Program-made: the position numbers and the translations under genes
Notes under the pieces: model-generated
Database searches by the model: none
What the model saw: the letters and a program-made list of their open reading frames with translations, nothing else
What the model was told of the DNA's origin: nothing
Shown: positions 1 through 6,530 of the stretch, piece by piece
Layout: the number at the start of each line of letters is the position of its first letter
Position numbering within the stretch: the first letter of the stretch is position 1
NCBI GenBank assembly: GCA_011049495.1
Contig: DSBF01000018.1
Span: forward strand, 1-8,585
Length of the DNA stretch: 8,585 bases
Direction: 5' to 3'
DNA from: Ignavibacteria bacterium
Lineage (GTDB): Bacteria > Bacteroidota > Ignavibacteria > Ignavibacteriales > Melioribacteraceae

Positions 1-1
1 A

Positions 2-724
2 ATTCCAGTAAGTTATTGGTTCCCTCAAGAGACTAAAAGAAATATTAGAGCGCTTATGACCGGAAGAAACCGTTTGGGAGATTTTTACAATGTTTGTAAA
101 GATACAACATACGGAATGTTGCTCGATATTGATTGCGACGAAGTAAATCCTTTGTTTTGGTTCTCGGGTAATCCGTTCAAACAAGAAGGTTGGATTCATT
201 CAAAACCGGTAGATCAAAGGCATTTCGCAAACACAGAGTCATTTGAACTTATTAAGGGTGAACCTCAAGATATAATTATTTCTATAACTGTAGGGCACGG
301 TTATAATTACATTTCGGAATTAGCTGTAACAAGAGAGTTAGTTAGAATTGTTTTTGATGAATGGAATTCAAATTTTGCTTCAGCAATAAACTTTGAAGAA
401 TTAGTTAATAATCCCGCTGAACTAACATATAGTTTTATCTTAGAGCAAAATTATCCAAATCCTTTTAATCCGGTTACAACAATACGTTATAGCGTCCCCG
501 GCAAAAAATATCTCAATCAACTGAGTTCAAGCGATATTGTAAATACAACACTTATTATTTATGACATTCTCGGAAGAGAAATCAAAACGTTAGTTAATGA
601 ATCTAAAATAGCCGGCACTTATGAAATTACTTTCGAAGCATCACGGCTTGCAAGTGGTGTTTATCTGTACCGTTTAACAAGCGATTCTTTTTCCCAAACT
701 AAGAAGATGATGGTAATTAAATAG
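2..724 (+). CDS. T9SS-sorted secreted protein, 3' part only (5' end outside window)
   Basis: The reading frame is open from the first bases of the window to the TAG at 722-724, giving about 240 residues. The ATG at 56 is internal: the codons before it (IPVSYWFPQETK...) continue the same protein and align with the middle of the next gene. The first part matches residues about 340-452 of that neighbour, including two Cys (one near nt 95, one near nt 134), the segment VNPLFWFSG and the motif PQDIII..TVG. From about nt 434 there is a type IX secretion sorting domain (type A style): QNYPNPFNP, then YDILGRE, then SGVYLYRL, ending KKMMVIK. In this family the domain directs export through the outer membrane and is then removed or used for surface attachment. 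The functional N-terminal region lies outside the window, so the activity of the mature protein is unknown. It is a tandem paralogue of the gene at 762-2465. Confidence 0.9.
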   Translation: MPVSYWFPQETKRNIRALMTGRNRLGDFYNVCKDTTYGMLLDIDCDEVNPLFWFSGNPFKQEGWIHSKPVDQRHFANTESFELIKGEPQDIIISITVGHGYNYISELAVTRELVRIVFDEWNSNFASAINFEELVNNPAELTYSFILEQNYPNPFNPVTTIRYSVPGKKYLNQLSSSDIVNTTLIIYDILGREIKTLVNESKIAGTYEITFEASRLASGVYLYRLTSDSFSQTKKMMVIK

Positions 725-738
725 TATCATTTGATACT
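723..738. repeat. 16-bp palindrome between the two T9SS cargo genes
   Basis: AGTATCATTTGATACT is a 7-bp perfect inverted repeat around TT. It overlaps the stop codon of the first cargo gene and lies 23 bp before the ATG of the second. No T-run follows, so it is not a standard terminator. It could be an operator-like site, a weak RNA hairpin or chance in AT-rich DNA. Confidence 0.4.
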
Positions 739-748
739 GATTGTATAT

Positions 749-754
749 AAAGGA
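749..754 (+). promoter_or_regulatory. ribosome binding site fixing the start at 762
   Basis: AAAGGA lies 7 nt before the ATG at 762. It supports that ATG over the in-frame TTG at 741. The protein from 762 also begins directly with a signal peptide (MKILKIF...). Confidence 0.6.
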
Positions 755-761
755 AAAACAA

Positions 762-2465
762 ATGAAAATTTTGAAAATATTTTCCATGAACCTATTATTG
801 ATTATTTGTTTGAATGGACAAGAAATTTTCACATTACCAGATTCCACTGGTATGGCTTTATTGAGTAACCGATTATACTTTCCATTCCTAAATAAAGGTA
901 TAATAGGTGCCATTAATGTTCCACCGATTGGTCCTGATGTTAGATTCGATAATATTAATATCATTTTTTCAGCAGGCTTTTTTCTAAGCGGCTATTCAGG
1001 TAGTGACCTTTGGGCTAATGCTGTAGCCTCAGCCTCACTTGTAGAGGATTACTTTCCTGGGAAAGTTGGCTCAGATCCTAAAGACCCCAAAAATATTATT
1101 TATGTTGTTACAAAAGATGACCCTCCTTTTGGAGAAGCCTGGCAAAATTGGAAATATGCTGTCAAGCAAGGGGCGTATTTTTACGATGGCGATGGTAATG
1201 GTTATTATGACCCGATAGATCATAACGGAAACGGAATTTGGGAACTTAATGAAGACAGACCGGGTTTGCTTTATGATGCAACTTTTTTTACAGTTTTTAA
1301 TGATGGGGTACCTTCCGATAAAAGAAGATTTAAAGGTATTGAACCACAAGGAATTGAAATTAGACAAACAATATTTGCTTCAAATCAAATTGACGAACTA
1401 AGCAACACTATTTTTATAAGATATTCCTTATTTAACACAGGTTTGGTTGCCGATACTCTTCACGATGTAATATTTGGTGTTTGGAATGATTCTGATATAG
1501 GCTCTGCTATAGACGATATGATCGGATGCGATACTACTCTTCAAAGCGGATTTGTTTATAATAATGGAGATGACGAAAGGTTCGGAATTAATCCTCCCTC
1601 TTTATTCCGAACGATCATACAAGGACCTTTGGTTAGAACTAACTTACCTTATGACACAGCCTATAATCGATTAGGGTCAAATTTAGGAGAAAATAAATTT
1701 ACTGGTTTTAGAAACGGTAAAATTAATGCCTTTGTAGGTTTTATAGGCGGAGATAATGATTTAAATGACCCTTCAACTGCCTTACAGGCAAGAAATTTTA
1801 TGGAAGGGAAAACTCTTAACGGTGATATTCCAGATCCGTGCAATTGGGTATATGGTAATATAATGGGTAATGTAAACTGTGAAGATGTCAATCCTTTTTT
1901 TTGGTATAGCGGAGATCCAGTTACACAAACCGGTTGGATATATAACAAACCGTTGGATGTCAGGGATCTAATGAGTACTGAAAAATTTATGTTGGTAAAG
2001 AATCAACCTCAAGATATAATTATTGCATACACGGTTGGACAAGGTGATGATCCTATTTCTTCTATTACATCAGCTCGTGAGAGAGTTCGATTTTTATTCG
2101 AAGAGTATAACAATAATTTTCCAAATTCTTTTATAATGCCTGACTACAATGAAATTTACCCGAAAGAATTTCACTTATCACAAAACTACCCTAACCCGTT
2201 TAACCCAACAACAAAAATAAAATTCTCCATTCCAAGCCCTACTTCCCCCCTTTCCAAGGGGGGAATGCAAGGGGGGTTAACTAATGTATCCCTAATCGTT
2301 TATGACATACTCGGAAGAAAAGTCACTACGTTAGTAGATGAACCGAAAGCTCCCGGTAATTATGAAATTACATTCAATGCATCACGGCTTGCAAGCGGTG
2401 TTTATTTTTATAGCTTGTCAAGCGGTAATTTTATATCAACAAAAAAGATGATCCTCCTTCGCTAA
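762..2465 (+). CDS. T9SS-sorted secreted protein with EF-hand-like loops
   Basis: This secreted or surface protein of about 567 residues has unknown biochemical function. Residues 1-19 form a signal peptide (KILKIF, then a hydrophobic LLLIICL core, cleavage probably before QEIF). Residues 142-164 hold two abutting calcium-loop-like motifs: DGDGNGYYD at 142-150 and a near-canonical 12-residue EF loop from D153 to E164 with N155, N157 and G158. A Cys pair (C360, C373) in the conserved middle region is shared with the upstream paralogue. The T9SS sorting domain occupies about 470-567: QNYPNPFNP at 474-482, YDILGRK at 514-520, SGVYFYSL at 545-552. It is interrupted by SPTSPLSKGGMQGGLT (491-506), encoded by a palindromic repeat. 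The final codons LLR and the stop lie in a second palindromic repeat. The ATG at 762 is preferred over the TTG at 741 because of its ribosome binding site and signal peptide. It is probably co-transcribed with the upstream cargo gene, since no terminator lies between them. Confidence 0.9.
   Translation: MKILKIFSMNLLLIICLNGQEIFTLPDSTGMALLSNRLYFPFLNKGIIGAINVPPIGPDVRFDNINIIFSAGFFLSGYSGSDLWANAVASASLVEDYFPGKVGSDPKDPKNIIYVVTKDDPPFGEAWQNWKYAVKQGAYFYDGDGNGYYDPIDHNGNGIWELNEDRPGLLYDATFFTVFNDGVPSDKRRFKGIEPQGIEIRQTIFASNQIDELSNTIFIRYSLFNTGLVADTLHDVIFGVWNDSDIGSAIDDMIGCDTTLQSGFVYNNGDDERFGINPPSLFRTIIQGPLVRTNLPYDTAYNRLGSNLGENKFTGFRNGKINAFVGFIGGDNDLNDPSTALQARNFMEGKTLNGDIPDPCNWVYGNIMGNVNCEDVNPFFWYSGDPVTQTGWIYNKPLDVRDLMSTEKFMLVKNQPQDIIIAYTVGQGDDPISSITSARERVRFLFEEYNNNFPNSFIMPDYNEIYPKEFHLSQNYPNPFNPTTKIKFSIPSPTSPLSKGGMQGGLTNVSLIVYDILGRKVTTLVDEPKAPGNYEITFNASRLASGVYFYSLSSGNFISTKKMILLR
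2241..2278. repeat. G/C-run palindromic repeat inside the sorting domain
   Basis: CCCCCCTT (2245-2252) pairs perfectly with AAGGGGGG (2256-2263) around a TCC loop. A second copy of AAGGGGGG follows at 2269-2276. The tract is strikingly G/C-homopolymeric in an AT-rich gene. It is translated in frame as PLSKGGMQGGL between two strands of the T9SS sorting domain. I recall PLSKGG-type insertions from other Ignavibacteria proteins, which would make this one copy of a dispersed element; that needs a genome search. Confidence 0.75.
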
Positions 2466-2480
2466 AGCTGCGGAGGACAA
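2452..2480. repeat. palindromic repeat spanning the stop codon of the T9SS gene
   Basis: TCCTCC (2452-2457) pairs with GGAGGA (2472-2477), with an inner GCT/AGC pairing around AA, followed by CAA. The form CCTCCTTCGCTAAAGC...GGAGGACAAGC resembles a family of short dispersed palindromes I recall from many environmental genomes. The last three sense codons and the TAA (2463-2465) lie inside it. It could fold as an RNA hairpin at the end of the message, but no T-run follows directly. Confidence 0.65.
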
Positions 2481-2501
2481 GCGTTAATAAAATAAGCAGA
2501 T

Positions 2502-2582
2502 AAAACCCCGGGCTTTGTCCGAAACAATTTAGTAGACAGTGACACACCTATCACGTTTTTATAGAAAAATCCCGGGGTTTTT
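2502..2582. terminator. probable bidirectional terminator with a large interior
   Basis: AAAACCCCGGG (2502-2512) is the exact reverse complement of CCCGGGGTTTT (2571-2581), so an 11-bp stem can form, ending in five T on the + strand and four T on the - strand. After one mismatch the stem can continue with TTT/AAA (2514-2516 with 2567-2569). A small GTGA/TCAC hairpin (2539-2542, 2551-2554) can form inside. It sits exactly between two convergent genes, where a shared terminator is expected. The 58-nt interior is far longer than the usual 3-10 nt loop, so function is inferred from position and stem, not from a textbook structure. Confidence 0.55.
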
Positions 2583-2586
2583 CAAT

Positions 2587-4854
2587 TTAAAATTCTAAAC
2601 TGATACCAATGGATGGAAGTATACCGATTGACGATTCGTCATCAACTTGCATCTGCTTATAATCCCACCTAATATTCTGTACGTTGCTGCGGTTATAAAT
2701 ATTCTGAATATCCAAATAAGTAATAAGACTTAAACCGCCGAGATCCCATCTTTTATCAACTCGCAAATCCAATGAATGAAGCGGAGGAAGATTATCCGTT
2801 AAGTAATTTGATAAACTTTGTGTTCCGTTTGAATTATACGGAGTAATTGGTCTGCCCGAAGCATATCTGAACTTAAACGAAACTTCCCATTGATGATCGA
2901 AAATATATCCGCCGCTTAAATTAAAAATCCATTCTTGTTCAAATGCACTCGGACGATTAATACCGTCAAGACCGGTGAATTCCGTTTGGGCAAAAGTTGC
3001 GCTTATCAAACCATAAACACCCTGCCCGGTTGAACGTTTTTGCATCGATAATTCAATCCCCTTTGCATTACCAAAACCTTCACTTACAAGAGGTTCAAAA
3101 CCGAATGACTCAAAATTTTCCTCTGCACCGCCGTAACCCACACCGGTATTGGCTAAAACAAGGTATGGTCTCAAGATACTTGTCGGATAATTTTTATAAT
3201 CTTTATAAAATCCTTCTAACTTAACTTGTAGATTTTCTGTTAATCTTTGACTCACACCTAATATATATTGATTTACTTTTATCGCTTCTAAATTATTATT
3301 CCCTGCCGCAAGCCAAATGTAAGATGGAAATTGATGATAAACACCGGTGCTAAAATTTAACCGGGTTAGGTTATTAAAATTGTAAGAAGCGGAGAATCTT
3401 GGACTTAAATAGAACGAATTATCTATTGCATCAAAGTAATCAACCCTGCCGCCTAAATTAAATCGCAACTTGTTAAAGAATAGATTACTGTATTGTAAAT
3501 AAGCACCATACTTAGTAAAATTTTTATCTGCTGTTAAATTGTTCTGCAAAAGTGTATCGCCGAAAGTTGTAATAAAATTGTTCTGGAATAAAACATCTGT
3601 TTCAAAGTCAATAAATTTTGCAGAAGCACCAATATTAATTTCCGCATTCGAGGAAAGTTTATAAATTAAACTCCCCTTCAATTCATTTTCCGCTTCAATA
3701 GAATTATTTACGAAGATCGGATTCAACAAAGTATCGTTCTGAAACGAATCGAATTTTATATAACTTCTCCCCGCACTAAAAGTTAAAATTCCATTTCTAA
3801 AAAGATGATCGTAAGAAATTCCGGTTACATATTGATTTTGATCGCTTCCTAATATTCTTGCATTGTCGAATATGTCGTCTTCATCATTATTATTAAATTT
3901 AACTCTATCAAGTGCGCCGATAAATAAAAAAGAAATTCTGTTCGAGTTATCGATATTGTAATTATATTTTCCAAGCAGATCATAATATTCCGGGACAAAA
4001 TTAAATCCGGCAGCATTGAAAATAAAATCGAGATAACTTCTTCTTATAGAAAAAATAAAATTACTTTTTTCTTCAACCGGACCTTCTAAATTTAATCCGA
4101 ACTGTGAAGCTGAAATTGTAGCTTTACCGCCTATTCTATCTGTTCTTCCTTCGCGCAAATCAATTTTCAAAACCGATGAGAGTTTGTCTCCATAAATAGC
4201 TGAAAATCCACCGGTTGAAAATGAAGTCTCTTCAACAAAATCGAGATTGATAAAACTCAGCGGACCACCGGTTGCACCTTGATTTCCGAAATGATTAATT
4301 GTCGGGAAAATAAAACCGTCAACCAAATACAAATTTTCCGAAGGGGCGCCGCCTCTTACAATTAAATCATTTCTTCCCGCGGATTGCTGACCTACGCCGG
4401 GTAAAACCGAAAGAGCACGAACAACGTCTTCAAATCCGCCGGGCGCGCGTCTTATTTCTTCGTATGAAAATTTTTTAAGACTAATTACTTCGGTAGGTTC
4501 AGAATCAAAAAATCCGGATGTAACCGTTACTCCTTCCAATTCGAGAACAGTTTCGGCTAATTCAATTGTAAGTTGAGCCGGGCGTGCAGAATTCACAACC
4601 ACATCCGATCTTACCGATGTTGTATAACCAATCGCAGAAATTCTTACTTGATAATTACCGATTGGTACATTTGTAATTTCAAACCTGCCTTCGATATCGG
4701 TTGCTGCTCCGATTTGTGTTCCCTCTAAAATTACATTAACGCCGGGTATCGGCTGCTTAGATATTTTCTCAACTACCTTTCCTATTATTGTACCGGAAGA
4801 TTGGGCACTAATCACAAGCGATGCAAAAAGCAAACCAAAAAATATATTTTTCAT
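2587..4854 (-). CDS. TonB-dependent outer-membrane receptor with carboxypeptidase-regulatory-like domain
   Basis: A 755-residue outer-membrane active transporter, expected to be energised by TonB-ExbBD and to bring a ligand into the periplasm. Residues 1-17 are a signal peptide (NIFFGLLFASLVISA, cleavage before QSS). Residues about 21-102 form a carboxypeptidase-regulatory-like/CNA-B type beta-sandwich (GTIIGKVVEK, PGVNVILEGT, GRFEITNVPIGNYQVRIS). LEGVTVTSG (106-114) looks like a TonB-box region. The plug spans about 128-232 (ALSVLPGVG, DLIVRGGAPSENLYLVDG, FSAIYGDKLSSVLKIDLREG). The rest is a 22-strand-type beta-barrel that ends in SIGISLEF with a terminal Phe, as expected for recognition by the barrel assembly machinery. 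The start at 4854 is chosen over a TTG at 4908 because AAGGGA stands 4 nt before it and the signal peptide begins there. No SusD-like lipoprotein is adjacent, so the substrate cannot be named; siderophores, cobalamin, oligosaccharides or peptides remain possible. Confidence 0.95.
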   Translation of the reverse strand: MKNIFFGLLFASLVISAQSSGTIIGKVVEKISKQPIPGVNVILEGTQIGAATDIEGRFEITNVPIGNYQVRISAIGYTTSVRSDVVVNSARPAQLTIELAETVLELEGVTVTSGFFDSEPTEVISLKKFSYEEIRRAPGGFEDVVRALSVLPGVGQQSAGRNDLIVRGGAPSENLYLVDGFIFPTINHFGNQGATGGPLSFINLDFVEETSFSTGGFSAIYGDKLSSVLKIDLREGRTDRIGGKATISASQFGLNLEGPVEEKSNFIFSIRRSYLDFIFNAAGFNFVPEYYDLLGKYNYNIDNSNRISFLFIGALDRVKFNNNDEDDIFDNARILGSDQNQYVTGISYDHLFRNGILTFSAGRSYIKFDSFQNDTLLNPIFVNNSIEAENELKGSLIYKLSSNAEINIGASAKFIDFETDVLFQNNFITTFGDTLLQNNLTADKNFTKYGAYLQYSNLFFNKLRFNLGGRVDYFDAIDNSFYLSPRFSASYNFNNLTRLNFSTGVYHQFPSYIWLAAGNNNLEAIKVNQYILGVSQRLTENLQVKLEGFYKDYKNYPTSILRPYLVLANTGVGYGGAEENFESFGFEPLVSEGFGNAKGIELSMQKRSTGQGVYGLISATFAQTEFTGLDGINRPSAFEQEWIFNLSGGYIFDHQWEVSFKFRYASGRPITPYNSNGTQSLSNYLTDNLPPLHSLDLRVDKRWDLGGLSLITYLDIQNIYNRSNVQNIRWDYKQMQVDDESSIGILPSIGISLEF

Positions 4855-4858
4855 CAAT

Positions 4859-4864
4859 TCCCTT
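4859..4864 (-). promoter_or_regulatory. ribosome binding site of the TonB-dependent receptor
   Basis: On the - strand AAGGGA precedes the ATG at 4854 by ATTG. This decides the start in favour of 4854, where the signal peptide begins, over the in-frame TTG at 4908 and ATG at 4902. Confidence 0.65.
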
Positions 4865-4919
4865 TTTAGTCTAAAACAAATCCTCAATGAATAAAGTTTC
4901 ATATTCAAAGATATGTAGA

Positions 4920-4949
4920 TTGTTCTATTATTCTACTTATTATTATATT
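4920..4949 (+). promoter_or_regulatory. candidate promoter of the kinase-antiterminator-RNase block
   Basis: TTGTTC (4920-4925) and TATATT (4944-4949) are 18 nt apart, giving a start near 4957 and a short leader of about 20 nt. The -10 overlaps the -10 proposed for the divergent receptor gene. It also reads as TATATTTAG, close to the Bacteroidota TAnnTTTG element with TTG 21 nt upstream. The -35 match is weak. Confidence 0.35.
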
Positions 4950-4969
4950 TAGTGGTCATATCAACACAA
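4942..4969 (-). promoter_or_regulatory. candidate promoter of the TonB-dependent receptor
   Basis: Read on the - strand, TTGTGT (4969-4964) and a perfect TATAAT (4947-4942) are separated by 16 nt. Transcription would start near 4935. A different candidate on the same strand is TATCTTTG (4913-4906), which fits the Bacteroidota -7 consensus TAnnTTTG but has no clear -33 partner. The sequence alone cannot choose between them. Confidence 0.35.
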
Positions 4970-4979
4970 AACGGTTTCT

Positions 4980-6530
4980 ATGGGCATTGATTTAGAAAAA
5001 TTAAAAACTCTGGCTAAAGATGATGAGGCTTTTGAAGAATTAGTCCAGCTAATAAACACTTTTAGCAGCAACTCTTTTATGTCCGTCGGTGAATTTAAAG
5101 ATTTTTTTATTACCGATAAGAATAGAAAATCTTCAAAAAGATTACAGGTATCCAAATCAGTTAGGGATATACTGGGCTATACATCCGAAGAGATCGAACA
5201 AATACCGGGCGGATTATTCTCACTAGTTTTTGAAGAAGACATTGCAATTGTAAAACGTAATATCAGCGAGTTTGAAACAAATCCGAAAAGTTATTCGATG
5301 CAGCATTTATACCGTTTAGTTGATAAGAACGGAAATCCGCGCTGGGTTAAACAATCTATTACTGTAGAAAGGGATGAACACGGCAGAGTTATGAGAGAAC
5401 TATCTTTGATATGCGATGTTCATTCAATAAAAGAAGATGAAGAGAAATTCAAATCCGAAGCACAGCATTTGAGAGAAATCAATAAAGCAAAAGATAGATT
5501 CATATCAATAGTATCGCACGATTTAAGAGCACCTTTTACCAGTTTGCTCGGTTTTTCCGAAATTCTTCTAAATGAAAACGAGTTATCCGAAGAGGAAAAA
5601 CAAGAGTATCTTACTTACATTTATGACGCCTCTCAACATCAGCTTCAGTTAATTAATTATTTGCTTGAATGGTCCAGACTTCAGACCGGAAGAATTCAAA
5701 TGGAAATCAAGCGTTTGAATCTTCGCTTAGTCGTTTCAACGTGTGTGGCTTCGCTAATCGGAAATGCAATTAGAAAAGATATTGATGTTATTCAAGAGAT
5801 TGATGAGGAAATTTTTGTTCAAGCGGATGAAAAATTGATTTCCCAAGCAATAACAAATTTGATAAGCAATGCAATCAAGTTTACACCGAGAAATAAATCC
5901 GTTATAATTACTTCGGCAAATTTTAAAGTCGGGATGATTGAATTGATTATCAAAGATGAAGGGAGAGGGATTGCTGAGAAAGACCAGGAAAAAGTTTTTA
6001 AAATAGATGAAAAATTTACGTTAGAAGGAACCGAAGGTGAAAAAGGAAGCGGGCTCGGTTTAACTTTAGTAAAAGAAATTGTGGATAAACACAAAGGTGA
6101 TATTTGGTTCTACTCTAAAGTTGATGAAGGAACGGAGTTTCACATTACCTTACCTGAAGCAAAAAATATAATTCTTCTCGTAGAAGATGACGAATCAATA
6201 ATGGAGCTTTACACCAAATCAATAGAAAAGGCACTCCCAAATTATGAAGTTATTAAATCGGCAAACGGTTATGAGGCTATGAGTATTATTATGAACTCAC
6301 TTCCAACAATTGTAATTACAGACCATGACATGCCTCTAATGAACGGGTATCAGCTTGTCGAAGCAATTCGTAAAAGAGATAAAAACTTTGCAATTCCTAT
6401 TGTTGTAATTTCCGCTAAGTTGGATAAAGACCTTCAAACTAAATATGAGAATATGGGTGTGGCTAAAATTTTATTCAAACCGATAAAAGCTGAAGATTTC
6501 GTAAATTCATTAAAAGAGCTGATTGTGTAA
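4980..6530 (+). CDS. soluble PAS-sensor hybrid histidine kinase with C-terminal receiver
   Basis: A 516-residue cytoplasmic two-component protein. Residues about 40-150 form a PAS domain with a PAC-like end (VRDILGYTSEEI, LYRLVDKNGNPRWVKQSITV). A short helical linker leads to the HisKA dimerisation domain, with the phospho-acceptor H180 in FISIVSHDLRAPF. The ATPase domain shows the N box (N293, N297 in ITNLISNAIK), the G1 box D326-E-G-R-G330 and the G2 box GSGLGL (356-361). The receiver domain (about 395-516) has the acidic pocket E402-D403-D404, phospho-acceptor D448 in TDHDMP, S478 and K500, so all catalytic residues are present. No signal peptide or membrane segment is seen, so the input is presumably intracellular. 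No output domain follows the receiver, so phosphate must pass to a separate phosphotransfer or regulator protein, or act through protein contacts. The next gene begins at the base after the stop. The ATG at 4980 has no obvious Shine-Dalgarno sequence, and no better in-frame start is seen. Confidence 0.95.
   Translation: MGIDLEKLKTLAKDDEAFEELVQLINTFSSNSFMSVGEFKDFFITDKNRKSSKRLQVSKSVRDILGYTSEEIEQIPGGLFSLVFEEDIAIVKRNISEFETNPKSYSMQHLYRLVDKNGNPRWVKQSITVERDEHGRVMRELSLICDVHSIKEDEEKFKSEAQHLREINKAKDRFISIVSHDLRAPFTSLLGFSEILLNENELSEEEKQEYLTYIYDASQHQLQLINYLLEWSRLQTGRIQMEIKRLNLRLVVSTCVASLIGNAIRKDIDVIQEIDEEIFVQADEKLISQAITNLISNAIKFTPRNKSVIITSANFKVGMIELIIKDEGRGIAEKDQEKVFKIDEKFTLEGTEGEKGSGLGLTLVKEIVDKHKGDIWFYSKVDEGTEFHITLPEAKNIILLVEDDESIMELYTKSIEKALPNYEVIKSANGYEAMSIIMNSLPTIVITDHDMPLMNGYQLVEAIRKRDKNFAIPIVVISAKLDKDLQTKYENMGVAKILFKPIKAEDFVNSLKELIV

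Noticed and set aside
56..724. A separate 222-residue gene starting at the ATG at 56
   Set aside because: The frame is open upstream to the window edge and the upstream codons align with the paralogue, so this is the tail of a longer gene, not a short gene.
1071..1948. Open frames on the - strand opposite the T9SS cargo gene, also 674-964
   Set aside because: They lie wholly antisense to a well-supported coding gene, their products show no domain pattern, and no ribosome binding site is evident.
2241..2480. CRISPR array or insertion sequence made from the two palindromic elements
   Set aside because: The two repeats differ in sequence and number one copy each, there are no regular spacers, no transposase and no target-site duplication visible.
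2997..3224. 75-codon open frame on the + strand inside the TonB-dependent receptor gene
   Set aside because: Antisense shadow of a clear receptor gene; low-complexity product rich in H, N and Q with no recognisable motif.
4855..4908. N-terminal extension of the receptor from TTG 4908 or ATG 4902
   Set aside because: It would place 16-18 charged or mixed residues before a typical signal peptide, whereas the ATG at 4854 has a close AAGGGA site.
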